Below are positions 1-8,856 of a stretch of 34,184 nt of DNA, piece after piece (position 1 is the stretch's first letter; each line of letters begins with the position of its first letter). The stretch covers positions 1 through 34,184 of the forward strand of contig JACRBA010000147.1 of assembly GCA_016213265.1 (NCBI GenBank). The letters run 5' to 3'. This stretch comes from Burkholderiales bacterium. Its GTDB lineage: Bacteria; Pseudomonadota; Gammaproteobacteria; Burkholderiales; Burkholderiaceae_C. The position numbers and the translations under genes were made by a program. The notes under the pieces are model-generated. The model saw only the letters and a list, made by a program, of their open reading frames with translations. It was not told the origin of the DNA and searched no databases.

Positions 1-678
1 GAGCACCACGCGGTGGCTGGCGGGTGCGGCCAGCAGCGCGGCGGCCAGGCTGGCGTCGCGCACGCGCTGGGCCAACACCATGGGGGCCACCATCGCGGGC
101 GGCAGCGCGCCGCAGTGGCCGTCGGTGATCTCCTGTGCCTGGGCGTGCTGCCGGGCGGGCGTCCACGCGGCGCCGGCCAGCAGGGGCTGCAGCGCGGCCG
201 GCACGGCGGCCTCGCCCTGGCGCACGACGGCGCGCACGGTGTCGCGCGGCAGGTTGCCGCCGGCCACACGCGCGCCGCCGTCCAGGGCCGCCTGCAGCAC
301 GGGCCGGTGCAGCGGCCAGCGCCAGCCGCGTTCGTCCAGCGCGCCCGCGCGGGCCACAGCGTCGGGGTCGCCCGGGGCCGCGGCCTGGGCGCGGCGCAGG
401 TCCTCGTCGCGCGCGGCGTCCATCTGCTCGAACACCACCACAGTGGGCCGGCCGTCGGCGAGCAGGCGGCGCAGCCACTCTGCCCGCAGCGCGTGGTGGC
501 GCGGGTTGTCGTGCACCTCGCCCAGCAGCACGACACGCGCGTCGCGGGCGGGGGCGGGCAGCGGCTCGGCCGGCCGGGTGGCGCAGGCGGCGAGCAGGGC
601 GGGCACGGCCGCGAGGGCGGCCCACGCCAGGGCGGCCGATCCGAGGGCGGTGCGTGCGGCGCGGCGGGGGCGTGTCAT
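1..678 (-). CDS. ChaN-like iron/heme-regulated lipoprotein (3' end beyond window)
   Basis: Reads leftward from an ATG at 678 and runs off the window edge, so only the first 226 codons are visible. The N-terminus is basic, then hydrophobic, and ends in a lipobox LLAAC with Cys32, so it should be an outer-membrane-associated lipoprotein. The start of the ChaN domain is clear: VVLLGEVHDNPRHH (residues about 49-62, with Glu54 and His56) followed by VVFEQMD. Campylobacter ChaN binds cofacial heme pairs, and PhuW of Pseudomonas belongs to the same family; that function is inherited from the family, not shown here. It is the last visible gene of the heme operon, 42 bp after hmuV. The missing C-terminal part cannot be judged, so an intact gene is assumed. 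Confidence 0.88.
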   Translation of the reverse strand, partial: MTRPRRAARTALGSAALAWAALAAVPALLAACATRPAEPLPAPARDARVVLLGEVHDNPRHHALRAEWLRRLLADGRPTVVVFEQMDAARDEDLRRAQAAAPGDPDAVARAGALDERGWRWPLHRPVLQAALDGGARVAGGNLPRDTVRAVVRQGEAAVPAALQPLLAGAAWTPARQHAQAQEITDGHCGALPPAMVAPMVLAQRVRDASLAAALLAAPASHRVVL

Positions 679-720
679 CGGCTCCGGCGGGAGCGTCACA
701 GGCAGGGCTCCGTGCGTGGG

Positions 721-1620
721 TCAGCCAGTGTGCCGGGCGGTGCCTGGCACGCTGAGCGTGGGGGCGGCGCGAGCGGTCACCGCGTCCGGGGCGGGCATGC
801 GCGCAGGTGCGGCGCCACGCCGCCGCGGCACCACGGCCACCGCGCCGGCGGGCCGCTTCACGCCGTGCAGGCCCACACCGTACAGCGCCTCCAGCGCGGG
901 CAGGGCGGCCAGGCCCGCGCGGCGCGGCGGGCCGGCCAGGCGGCCGTCCTGCACCAGCCAGAGGGTGTCGAAATCCGACAGGGCCTGGCCCAGGTCGTGC
1001 AGCACGGCCACCAGGGCGTGGCCGCGCTCGCGGGCGTAGGCCTGCAGGGTGTCCATCAGCTCACGTTGCAGGGCCGGGTCCAGCGCCGCGAGCGGCTCGT
1101 CCACCAGCAGCAGGCCGTGCGTCTGGTCCCACAGCTGGGCCAGCACGCGGGCCAGCTGCACGCGGGCCTGCTCGCCGCCGGAGAGGTGGTCGATGCGGCG
1201 GCCGGCCAGGTGCAGGGCGCAGGCGGCGCGCAGGGCCTCGTGCACGATGGCCTCGCGCGCCGGGTCGGGCTCGCGCGCCAGGCGGCCCAGCCCCACCACC
1301 AGCCGCACGGGCAGGCCGAAGGCGATGGCCACGCCCGCGCCGCCCAGCTGCGGCAGCACGGCGCGGCGGCACGCCAGCGTGGCGCGCGGCTTCGCGGCGA
1401 GCAGGCGGCCCTCCAGCCGCACCTCGCCGCGCTGTGCGGCCAGCTCGCCGGCCAGCAGGCGCAGCAAGGTGGACTTGCCCGCGCCGCTGGGCCCGAGCAC
1501 GCCGATGCGCTCGCTGTGCTGCACGCGGGCGTCGAAGGGGCCGAAGGCGCGGCCGCCCTGGTGCGGCTGGGCGGCGGCCAGCTGCAGCAGGGGCGGCGCC
1601 GCGGCGGTGGCGGCCGTCAT
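721..1620 (-). CDS. hmuV: Heme ABC transporter ATP-binding protein HmuV
   Basis: A 299-residue ABC ATPase that would power heme import through HmuU. Walker A GPSGAGKST is at residues 43-51, the signature LSGGEQ at 146-151, Walker B LLLVDEP at 170-176, and the switch histidine in VLHDL at about 208. Length fits HmuV/PhuV (about 260-280) with a slightly long C-terminal tail rich in Arg, Ala and Pro. The reading frame is open far upstream, but the start is fixed at the ATG at 1620 because it overlaps the hmuU stop as ATGA and the domain begins right after it. Heme rather than siderophore or cobalamin as substrate is inferred from the operon (hmuT, hmuS and heme receptor upstream). Confidence 0.93.
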   Translation of the reverse strand: MTAATAAAPPLLQLAAAQPHQGGRAFGPFDARVQHSERIGVLGPSGAGKSTLLRLLAGELAAQRGEVRLEGRLLAAKPRATLACRRAVLPQLGGAGVAIAFGLPVRLVVGLGRLAREPDPAREAIVHEALRAACALHLAGRRIDHLSGGEQARVQLARVLAQLWDQTHGLLLVDEPLAALDPALQRELMDTLQAYARERGHALVAVLHDLGQALSDFDTLWLVQDGRLAGPPRRAGLAALPALEALYGVGLHGVKRPAGAVAVVPRRRGAAPARMPAPDAVTARAAPTLSVPGTARHTG

Positions 1621-2711
1621 GCGGCGCCCCCTCGGCTCGTCTGGCGCAGCAGGGCCAGGAACAGCGGCGCGCCCAGCAGCGCGGTGAAGATGCCCACCGG
1701 GATCTCGGCCGGCAGGGCGACGGTGCGCGCCACCGTGTCGGCCACCAGCAGCAGCGCCGCGCCGAAGGCGGCGGACAGCGGCAGCACGCGACGGTGGTCG
1801 GCACCGGCCACCAGGCGCGCCAGGTGCGGCGCCATCAGGCCGATGAAGCCGATCACGCCGCACCAGGCCACGGCCAGACCGCACAGCAGCGCCACCCCCA
1901 CCACCACGCGGGTGCGCAGCCGTGCCACGTCCAGGCCCACATGGCCGGCCACCGCTTCGCCCAGCGCCAGCGCGTTCAGGCCGTCGGCCAGGCGGCGCGC
2001 CAGCGGCAGCGTCAGCGCCAGCACGGCCGCCAGCACGCCCACCACGGCCCACTCGCCGCCGGCCAGCGAGCCCAGCGTCCAGAAGCTCAGCGAGCGCAGC
2101 TGCTCGTCGGTGGCCAGGTAGGTGCACAGGCCCACCACGGCCATGGCCCCAGCGTTCAGCGCCAGGCCGGTGAGCAGCAGGCCGGCCACCGAGCCGGGCG
2201 TGAGCCAGCGTGCCAGGCGGTCCAGCGCCAGGCACACGGTGAGGCCGCCGGCCAGGGCGGACGCCGGCAGCACCCACGGGCGCCACGCGGCGGGCAGGGG
2301 GTGCGTGGTCCCCGAGAACACCGTGAGCACCAGCGCCGCCGCGCACGCCGCGCCGCTGGTGATGCCCAGCAGCCCGGGGTCGGCCAGCGGGTTGCGGAAC
2401 AGCCCCTGCGCCAGCGCACCGGCCAGCGCCAGGCAGGCGCCCACGGCGAGCGCCAGCAGCGCACGCGGCAGGCGCAGCTGCCACAGCACATGGGCGCCGC
2501 CGGCCGTGGCGGGGTCGGTGCCGGGGCGCCAGGGTGCCAGCCAGTCGGCCGCGGTCACCGGCACGGCACCGAACTGCACGGCGCCGGCCAGCAACACCCC
2601 GAGCAGCGCCGCGGCGACCAGCGCCGGGCGCAGCGCCGACGCCGGGCCGCCCTGGCGCGGGGGACGGCCGGCGCCGCGGAAGGCGCGGTGCCACGCCGCG
2701 AGCGTGTTCAC
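1617..2711 (-). CDS. hmuU: Heme ABC transporter permease HmuU (FecCD family)
   Basis: A 364-residue integral inner-membrane protein of the FecCD family, the permease half of the heme importer. About ten hydrophobic segments are visible from residue 35 onward, with typical family stretches such as LRLPRALLALAVGACLALAG and GVIGFIGLMAPHLAR. I chose the GTG at 2711 because it overlaps the hmuT stop as GTGA and leaves a normal-length cytoplasmic N-terminus; the longer upstream reading frame is a shadow of hmuT in another frame. It is coupled to hmuV downstream by an ATGA overlap. HmuT delivers heme on the periplasmic side and HmuV binds the coupling loops in the cytoplasm. Confidence 0.93.
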   Translation of the reverse strand: MNTLAAWHRAFRGAGRPPRQGGPASALRPALVAAALLGVLLAGAVQFGAVPVTAADWLAPWRPGTDPATAGGAHVLWQLRLPRALLALAVGACLALAGALAQGLFRNPLADPGLLGITSGAACAAALVLTVFSGTTHPLPAAWRPWVLPASALAGGLTVCLALDRLARWLTPGSVAGLLLTGLALNAGAMAVVGLCTYLATDEQLRSLSFWTLGSLAGGEWAVVGVLAAVLALTLPLARRLADGLNALALGEAVAGHVGLDVARLRTRVVVGVALLCGLAVAWCGVIGFIGLMAPHLARLVAGADHRRVLPLSAAFGAALLLVADTVARTVALPAEIPVGIFTALLGAPLFLALLRQTSRGGAA

Positions 2712-3607
2712 GTGGCGGCCCCCGTGCCGTGCAGGCCTTGCGCCAGCGTGCGGATGGCCGAGGGCAGGCGCGGGCCGAAGCCGAGCAGCCACAGCGCGTC
2801 CAGGCTCAGCACGCGCCGCGCGCGGCCGGCCGGTGTGGCGGCCAGGCCAGGCGCGCGCAGCAGGCCGTCGATGCCGCCGGCCGCCTGCAGGCCCTGGTCG
2901 GTGACGAGCAGCACGTCCGGCGCGGCGGCCAGGGCGGCCTCGGCGTTGAGCGGCACGTAGCCGGCAGTCGGCGCCAGCGCATTGCGCGCGCCGGCCAGCG
3001 TGAGCATGGCATCGGCCGCGGTGTCGCGGCCGGCCACGCGCACCGCGTTCATCGCATGGGCCAGCACGAACAGCACGCGCGGCGCCGGGCGCCCGCCGGC
3101 CAGCCGCTGCGCCTCGGCGCGCGCGGCCTCGGCCTCGCGCTGCCATTGCGCAGCCAGCGCCTGCCCCGCCTCGGCACGCCCCAGCAGGGTGGCGACGGCC
3201 CGGGTGCGCTGCGCCAGGCCCTCGATGCGGTGCTCGGCCGGCAGCACATGCACCGGCACGCGCGCCGCCTCCAGCTGGCGCAGCACGGCGGGCGGGCCGG
3301 CCTCGTCGCTGGCGATGACGGCCGTGGGCGCCAGCGACAGCACGCCTTCGGCGGACAGGGCGCGCGCATAGCCCACGCTCGGGAGTGCGCGGGCGGCCTC
3401 GGGGTACAGCGAGGTGGTGTCCACGCCCACCAGCGTGCCGGCGGCGCCCAGCGCGTACACGGTCTCGGTGATGGCGCCGCCCACGGCGACGATGCGTGGG
3501 CCGCTGCCCGCTGCGCGGGCCGTGCCGCCCAGCCCCAGGGGGCCGCCGAGGCACCCCGCCGCCGCCAGCAGCGCGTGGCGGCGTGTCAGCCGGTGCGCCC
3601 TGCTCAT
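2708..3607 (-). CDS. hmuT: Periplasmic heme-binding protein HmuT
   Basis: A 299-residue class III solute-binding protein. The N-terminus has a twin-arginine-like signal (TRRHALLAAAG, residues 8-18) and Ala-rich cleavage region ending near AARAA. The mature part begins RIVAVGGAITETVYALGA, the usual fold start for this family. The segment VGYARALSAEG (Tyr80) matches the conserved VGYxRxLSAEG stretch that carries the heme-ligating tyrosine in ShuT and PhuT, which supports heme as ligand. Start ATG at 3607 overlaps the hmuS stop as ATGA. It takes heme from HmuR in the periplasm and passes it to HmuUV. Whether export is by Tat or Sec is not settled by sequence alone. Confidence 0.92.
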   Translation of the reverse strand: MSRAHRLTRRHALLAAAGCLGGPLGLGGTARAAGSGPRIVAVGGAITETVYALGAAGTLVGVDTTSLYPEAARALPSVGYARALSAEGVLSLAPTAVIASDEAGPPAVLRQLEAARVPVHVLPAEHRIEGLAQRTRAVATLLGRAEAGQALAAQWQREAEAARAEAQRLAGGRPAPRVLFVLAHAMNAVRVAGRDTAADAMLTLAGARNALAPTAGYVPLNAEAALAAAPDVLLVTDQGLQAAGGIDGLLRAPGLAATPAGRARRVLSLDALWLLGFGPRLPSAIRTLAQGLHGTGAAT

Positions 3608-4746
3608 GCCGCGCACCCCGAGGCTGCGCCCGAGGCCACGCCGGTGGCGCTGGCCAGCAGCTCGCGCCAGTCGCAGCGTTCGGCCTGGCCGGGCTTGCGC
3701 TCGCCGAACAGCATGGCGATGGTGCGGCCCTCGGCGTCGAACAGCTCCAGCGAGCTGACCACGCCGTCCACCGTGGGCTTGTGCACCACCCAGGCGCGGT
3801 CGATGTGGTCTTCGCGCAGGTGCAGGTTGAAGCCGGGGTCCAGCACGTTGAGCCACGGGCCCATCACGGCCACGCGCCGCACCGGCCCGGTGTGGATCTG
3901 GATCATGCCGGGGTTGCCCACGAAGACCATGATCGACGTGCCCTGCTGCGCGGCGCGCGAGAGCAGCTCCTGCGTGCAGGCCGCGTCGACCGGGCGCGCG
4001 AAGTCGGGTGGCGCCAGGCGCAGGGCCTGCGTGCGGCTCAGCCGGTGGCGGCGCAGCAGGCCGAAGAAGTCGTGCGTGTCGCGCAGGGCGGCCCAGTCGG
4101 CGTGGAAGGCGGCGAGGTCGACCTCCGCGTCCGGCCGGTCGGGCGTCTCGGGCGGCTCGGCCACGGGGGGCAGTGCGGCCGGTGCCTGGTCGTCGTGCGC
4201 GAAGCGCTCCACCAGTGCCTCGTAGGCGGCCACGTCGCTGCCCTCGCGCAGGAACACCTTGTGGATGGCCGTGCCCTGCGCGTCGAACCACTGCAGGCTG
4301 CGCTGCAGGCCGCGCTCGCTGGCCTCCTGCACCGCGAAGCCGTGGGCCCAGGCGGCGTAGAACACGCGCAGGTCGATGTCACCGCCCAGCACCAGCCCCA
4401 CGCCCCGTCCTTCGGGGCCCGACACCGAGATGTCGCGGTAGCGGCCGACCTTCTCGTGCACGCAGGACGCGTTGCGGGTGAGCGCGGTCACCTCGCCCAG
4501 CGATTCGAGCGCCGCCATGGTGGCGGGCCAGTCCGGCCGCAGACGCAGCGCGCGCATTGGCGATTCGCCGGCCGGCCAGGCGCCCACGTGGGCGGCGATG
4601 AGCGCGGCCTCGGACACGCCGAGCGCCTCGGCGATGTCGCGGTGGCGGCGCGCCGGTGGGCGGCGCGCCTCGGCAAAGGCGCGGCGCAGGGCGGTGAGCG
4701 ACGCGGGGGCGTCGGCGGGTGGGGCGGTCAGGGGCAGGGCGCTCAT
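3604..4746 (-). CDS. hmuS: Cytoplasmic heme-handling protein HmuS (HemS/PhuS family)
   Basis: A 380-residue protein made of two related HemS-type halves, with no signal peptide, hence cytoplasmic. The second half has the family stretch LRDTHDFFGLLRRH, in which His225 lines up with the proximal heme ligand of PhuS (His209) and HemS (His196), followed by IMVFVGNPGMIQIHTGPV. The first half carries CVHEKVGRYRDISVSGP and IDLRVFYAAWAHGFAV. Family members bind incoming heme and either pass it to a heme oxygenase or degrade it; no separate heme oxygenase is in the visible operon, so HmuS may do the latter or hand heme to an enzyme elsewhere. A GGAGAG ribosome site lies about 5 bases before the ATG. 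The gap to hmuR upstream is 46 bp. Confidence 0.94.
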   Translation of the reverse strand: MSALPLTAPPADAPASLTALRRAFAEARRPPARRHRDIAEALGVSEAALIAAHVGAWPAGESPMRALRLRPDWPATMAALESLGEVTALTRNASCVHEKVGRYRDISVSGPEGRGVGLVLGGDIDLRVFYAAWAHGFAVQEASERGLQRSLQWFDAQGTAIHKVFLREGSDVAAYEALVERFAHDDQAPAALPPVAEPPETPDRPDAEVDLAAFHADWAALRDTHDFFGLLRRHRLSRTQALRLAPPDFARPVDAACTQELLSRAAQQGTSIMVFVGNPGMIQIHTGPVRRVAVMGPWLNVLDPGFNLHLREDHIDRAWVVHKPTVDGVVSSLELFDAEGRTIAMLFGERKPGQAERCDWRELLASATGVASGAASGCAA

Positions 4747-4792
4747 GGGGGCTCTCCAGCGATGGCGTGAGGGGGCCGCGTCGGGCGGTGGG

Positions 4793-7048
4793 TCAGAAGT
4801 CCGCGCGCAGGGCGACCTGCACGCTGCGGCCGGGGGCGGTGTAGGCGGGCAGGGCCGGGTTGGTGCTGCCGTCAGCGGCGCTGGCCGACAGGCCACGCAC
4901 GTCGGACCAGCGCCACCAGGTCTCGTCGAAGAGGTTGCGCACCGCGCCGCGCAGCGACCAGGTGCGGTCGATGCGCCAGGTGGCGAAGAGATCCACCACG
5001 TCCGCGGCCGGCGGCAGGAAGGCGCTGGCCCGGCTGTCGCTGGGCACGTCCTCGGCGGCCTTGCCGTCGTGGTGCTGCCACTGCGCCATCACGTTCCAGC
5101 GGCCCGCGTCGTGGCGCAGCGCCAGCAGCCAGCGCAGCGGCTGGATGGTCTCCAGCGGCTCGCGCACGCCGTCCACCTCGCTGGAGCCCTCGGCCTTGGC
5201 CAGCGCGGCGCGGGCGCTCCAGCCGCTGCCCAGCGCGGCGTCCAGGCGCAGCTCGCCGCCGCGGATGTGGGCATCGCTGAGGTTCACGTACTGGAACACC
5301 GCCGGGTCGGTGGGCGTGAAGCTGCCGCCCACCATCTGCTGGCTGATGAAATCGCGGTAGCGGTTGTCGTAGAGGGCCAGCTGCCAGGCCACGCCCGCGG
5401 CCAGCTCGCCGCGCGCGCCCAGCTCCACGCTGCGCGCGTGCTCGGGCTTCAGGTCGGGGTTGCCGATGGAGACGTAGCCCGAGGCCGGGTTCGAGAAGCC
5501 GTTGTTGACCTGGTCGGGCTGCGGCGCGCGGAAGCCCAGCGACCACTGCGCGTAAGGCGCAAAGGCCGGCGACACGCGCCAGATCGCGCCCAGCCGCGGC
5601 GTGGCGGCCTGGTCGCTGAGCGAGACGGCGGTGCCGCTGAAGCCCGCGGTGCTGCGCGGCGCGAGGCGGAAGCTGTCGAAGCGCAGGGCCGGGATGACGG
5701 TGAAGCGCTCGGTGTCGATCTCGCTCTGCACGAAGGCGCCGGCCTGGGTGAAGTGCGTGTCGGGGAAGGGGTTCGAGGGGTAGGTCTCGCCAAAGGGCGG
5801 CACGGTGCCGTCGCGCTCGGCCGAGAGCTCGCTGCGGCTGGCGTCCAACCCGAAGCTCAGGCGCTGCGGCAGCGCGCCGCGCAGCGCGGCCGTGCCCTGC
5901 GTGCTCAGGCCCACGATGCGCTCGCTGTAGCGGTTGTCGCGGGTGCGGTCGGCGCTGAAGGCCCGGTCCTCGGCATGGAACTGGGTGGTCTCGGCACGCT
6001 GCGCATAGACGGTGGTCTGCCAGCCGGTGAGGCCGGCTGCGCGCTCGTCGCGCCAGCGGTGGCCCACGGACACGCGCAGGCGCTCGCTCTCGTCCTTCGC
6101 CTCGAAACCGAGCGTCTGGTTGGCGAAGGGGTTGCCCGGGCCGGGCAGGGCCGGCTCGGCGGCGACGGCGGACCACATCGTCGCGTCCTGGCGCAGGCGC
6201 CGTCCCTCCACCGTGGCCTCCAGCGCGTGGTGGGCGTCGAGGCGCCAGGCCAGGCTGCCCAGCATGCTGGTGGCGCGGGTGTCCAGCGGGTTGGGGGCGG
6301 TGCGGGTCTCGTTGCGGGCGGCGTGGTCGCCCTGGTTGTCCGTCTCGTGGCCCTGGCGGTGGCTGGCCAGCAGCAGCGCCTGCAGCGTGTCGCCGCCCCA
6401 GGCGACGGCGGCGGTGGCCACGGCGGAACGGTCCACCGAATCGCCGCCCAGCTTCACGAAGCCCGCGATGGAACGCGCACCGGTGCTGCCGGGTTCGCCA
6501 CCCAGCAGGTCGGCCGGGCGCAGCAGGCGCAGGCTGAGCGCACCCGCCAGGCCGTCGCTGCCGAACTGCGACGAGCTGGGCCCGCGCAGCACCTCGGCGG
6601 TGGCCAGGGTGTCCGGGTCCACGGTGTCCAGCCGGCCGGTGCCGAACGGGCCGAAGCTGAAGGCGCTGGGCAGGCGCACACCGTCCACCAGCACCAGCAC
6701 CTGGTTGCCCTCCAGGCCGCGGATGTTCAGGCCTTCCTGGCCGGCGCGCCCGCTGCCGCTGCCGGTGGAAAAGCGCGCGGCCGGCGCGCGCACGGCGAGG
6801 TCGGGCTCGTCCTCCAGCAGGCGCTTGAGGTCGGCGGGCTGTCGCTCGGCCACGTCCGCCGCGGTGTGGGTGGAGACGGTGGCCGGCACCTCGTCGGCCG
6901 CGCGCTCGGTGCGCGTGGCACTCACCGTGATGGTGGGCAGGCGGGGCGGCTCGGCGGCCGGTGGCGTGGGCTCAGCCTGGGCGAAGCCGGCGGCGGGATA
7001 GGCGAGGGACAGCGCGCAGGCGAGCGGCGCGAGGGAAAGGCAGCGCAT
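4793..7048 (-). CDS. hmuR: TonB-dependent outer-membrane heme/hemoprotein receptor HmuR
   Basis: A 751-residue outer-membrane receptor. A signal peptide ends near AGFAQA (residue 24), and a TonB box (TITVSATR) follows at about 39-46. The plug domain shows LNIRGLEGNQVLVLVDGVR, and the beta-barrel ends in ALRADF with the terminal Phe expected for BamA recognition. The heme-receptor boxes are present: FRAP at about 502-505 and NPDL at about 529-532. The loop between them has no histidine, unlike HemR and HasR (see findings). It would take up heme or hemoproteins and depends on TonB-ExbB-ExbD, of which tonB starts at the right end of this window. The 93-bp gap upstream has no clear ribosome site. 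Confidence 0.93.
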   Translation of the reverse strand: MRCLSLAPLACALSLAYPAAGFAQAEPTPPAAEPPRLPTITVSATRTERAADEVPATVSTHTAADVAERQPADLKRLLEDEPDLAVRAPAARFSTGSGSGRAGQEGLNIRGLEGNQVLVLVDGVRLPSAFSFGPFGTGRLDTVDPDTLATAEVLRGPSSSQFGSDGLAGALSLRLLRPADLLGGEPGSTGARSIAGFVKLGGDSVDRSAVATAAVAWGGDTLQALLLASHRQGHETDNQGDHAARNETRTAPNPLDTRATSMLGSLAWRLDAHHALEATVEGRRLRQDATMWSAVAAEPALPGPGNPFANQTLGFEAKDESERLRVSVGHRWRDERAAGLTGWQTTVYAQRAETTQFHAEDRAFSADRTRDNRYSERIVGLSTQGTAALRGALPQRLSFGLDASRSELSAERDGTVPPFGETYPSNPFPDTHFTQAGAFVQSEIDTERFTVIPALRFDSFRLAPRSTAGFSGTAVSLSDQAATPRLGAIWRVSPAFAPYAQWSLGFRAPQPDQVNNGFSNPASGYVSIGNPDLKPEHARSVELGARGELAAGVAWQLALYDNRYRDFISQQMVGGSFTPTDPAVFQYVNLSDAHIRGGELRLDAALGSGWSARAALAKAEGSSEVDGVREPLETIQPLRWLLALRHDAGRWNVMAQWQHHDGKAAEDVPSDSRASAFLPPAADVVDLFATWRIDRTWSLRGAVRNLFDETWWRWSDVRGLSASAADGSTNPALPAYTAPGRSVQVALRADF

Positions 7049-7141
7049 GGAACGTCAGGTCGTGGCGGAAGGGGCACGGGGCTGGCGTCATGGCTGGCGG
7101 TGTGCGGGGCGGCGCGAGGCCGCGGGCAGGGTGAGGAAAGG

Positions 7142-7552
7142 TCAGTGCAGGGTCGTGCCGGGCGGGCGGGCCTCGCAGGGGGCGGGGGCCGGCTGCGCGT
7201 CGTGGGACGCCAGGGCGGGCCGCGCCTCGTCGGGCGCGGGGCGGTCCATGGCCTGCCACTGGGCATGGGCATGCCGCAGCGCGGCGGCCATGGGCGGCGG
7301 CACCTCCGGGTGGTGCATGAGGAAGAACAGGTTGGACACGATCTTGCGGGCCAGCAGCGGCCGCAGCAGGCCGGCCTGGGGCTGGCCGCTGGTGCGCGCA
7401 TCGGGCGGCAGCGCCGCCCAGCGGGTCATCAGGGCGAAGGTGGCCACCACCAGGGCGTTCGGGCAGGGGAACTCGCCGGTGGTGTCGGCGGGCGAGGGGG
7501 TGTCGATGGGGGCAGGCATGGCGGTGGGCGGTGCAGTGGAGGGCAGGCTCAC
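7142..7552 (-). CDS. Small protein of unknown function inside the heme operon
   Basis: I do not recognise this family. The product is 136 residues from the GTG at 7552, chosen because it overlaps the upstream stop as GTGA, the same coupling seen at other junctions of this operon; an in-frame ATG at 7519 (125 residues) is the alternative but has no ribosome site. Residues about 28-105 look helical and conserved in character (PCPNALVVATFALMTRW; LLARKIVSNLFFLMHHPEV), while the N- and C-termini are Pro/Ala-rich and probably disordered. There is no signal peptide or membrane segment, so it should be cytoplasmic. Position between a DUF2325 gene and hmuR implies co-regulation by iron and possibly a role in heme use or its control. 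Confidence 0.72.
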   Translation of the reverse strand: MSLPSTAPPTAMPAPIDTPSPADTTGEFPCPNALVVATFALMTRWAALPPDARTSGQPQAGLLRPLLARKIVSNLFFLMHHPEVPPPMAAALRHAHAQWQAMDRPAPDEARPALASHDAQPAPAPCEARPPGTTLH

Positions 7553-8856
7553 GCCTCGTCCGGCAGGGGCGGTGTCCACTCGGCCAGCGCCCGCTTCAGG
7601 CTGGCCTGGCTGGGGTTCTCGACGAAGAGGCAGCGCTTGCCGGTGCGCTTGCAGTGGTCCTTCACGCGCCAATAGGCGTTGTGGCTGATGCAGCCGGTCT
7701 GGCAGATCACGAGGTCGGCTGCCTGCAGGGTGTCGTCCAGTCGCGCCACCTTGTCCTCCTCGCCGCCGTCGTGGTGCAGGAAGCGGCCGCCCACGTCCTC
7801 GATGACGCGGCGGTAGGCGCTGAGGCTGGCGGCGCGCCCGCCCACGCACAGCACGGCGCGGTCGCCCAGCGGCGGCGGCGCGGGCGTGGGCTCGTCGCGC
7901 GACGGCGCATCGGCGGGGTCGACGGCGGGGCAGGCCGTGCTGGCGGCATGCAGGGCGGCCAGGGCCTCGCCGGCCCGGTGGCGCTCGCGCTCCAGCTCGT
8001 GGCGCGTGCGCAGCAGCGCGCGCTCCAGGTCCTGGATGCGCTCGATCTGGTGAGCCACCTGACGCGTGAGCTCGTCGCGGCTGCGCAGGCCGGGCACGGC
8101 GGCTTCCAGGGCGCGCAGCTCGTCCTGCAGGCCGGCGATGAGCGTGTCGCGGCCGATCAGGTCGGCGCGGGCGCGCACCAGCTGGGACTGGCTGGCCTCC
8201 AGCCGGCGCGCATGGTCGGCGGCCTGCTGCACGCAGCGCTGCTGGGCGGCGCCCAGCTCGCGGGCCAGCACCTCGTTTTCCTTCAGCAGCGACTCCAGCC
8301 GCACCAGGTCGGCCCGGTCGGCGGCGCCGTTCTGGTGCTGCAGCATGTGGATGTCGGCGAGCACCTGTTCTTCGAGGATGGCGTCGCAGCGCGGGTGGCT
8401 CAGCGTGGCCCACAGCGCCCCGGGCACGTCGCGGCCGTGGCGCTGGGCGGCCCACCAGTCGGCCAGGGCCACCGTGGTCTTCAGGCGCTGCGTCTGGCGC
8501 AAGGCGGCCGCGTAGCGCCGGTCCAGCTCCTTCTGCACCGCCTCGGCGATGGGGCCGCGCTCGCGGCATTCGGTGTTCACGCCGCAGTGCAGCTCGTAGT
8601 CGCTGGCCTGCGCCTGGCCGCCCAGCACCTTGTCCACCAGCTTGCGCACCACGCCGATGGGCAGGCACACGCCCACCACCGGGCAGTGCGCGTGGCGGCT
8701 CAGCTCCCACACGCGGCGCCGGCGCGAGCCGCGCGACGTGTCGGGCAGCAGCGGGGCGGCGCTGCAGCCACAGGCCAGGGTGAGTGGCGCGCCCAGGGGG
8801 GCGGCGGACACCACGTCCGGGTGCGCGTGCAGCAGGCTGGGGGCGGGGGCGCTCAT
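7549..8856 (-). CDS. DUF2325 domain protein with coiled-coil middle
   Basis: A 435-residue cytoplasmic protein. Residues about 335-425 are a DUF2325 domain: AVLCVGGR, YRRVIEDVGGRFLHHDGG, then DLVICQTGCISHNAYWRVKD and HCKRTGKRCLFVENPS. The middle (about 180-300) is rich in Glu, Arg, Leu and Gln with heptad-like spacing and is probably a coiled coil. The N-terminus has paired cysteines: ACGC (29-31), HAHCPVVGVC (Cys58, Cys64) and CGVNTEC (Cys91, Cys97), suitable for metal or heme binding. No biochemical function for DUF2325 is firmly known to me. The ATG at 8856 overlaps the hemP stop as ATGA, so it is the second gene of the iron-regulated heme operon. A sensor or regulatory role is only inference. 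Confidence 0.88.
   Translation of the reverse strand: MSAPAPSLLHAHPDVVSAAPLGAPLTLACGCSAAPLLPDTSRGSRRRRVWELSRHAHCPVVGVCLPIGVVRKLVDKVLGGQAQASDYELHCGVNTECRERGPIAEAVQKELDRRYAAALRQTQRLKTTVALADWWAAQRHGRDVPGALWATLSHPRCDAILEEQVLADIHMLQHQNGAADRADLVRLESLLKENEVLARELGAAQQRCVQQAADHARRLEASQSQLVRARADLIGRDTLIAGLQDELRALEAAVPGLRSRDELTRQVAHQIERIQDLERALLRTRHELERERHRAGEALAALHAASTACPAVDPADAPSRDEPTPAPPPLGDRAVLCVGGRAASLSAYRRVIEDVGGRFLHHDGGEEDKVARLDDTLQAADLVICQTGCISHNAYWRVKDHCKRTGKRCLFVENPSQASLKRALAEWTPPLPDEA

Noticed and set aside
13..2960. Several long plus-strand frames opposite chaN, hmuV and hmuU
   Set aside because: All are antisense to convincing transporter and lipoprotein genes and are rich in Arg, Ala, Gly and Pro without domains.
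4472..7675. A 1067-codon plus-strand open frame opposite hmuR
   Set aside because: It is antisense to a receptor with clear family motifs, has low-complexity Gly/Ala/Arg composition, and no recognisable domain; long shadow frames are expected at this GC content.
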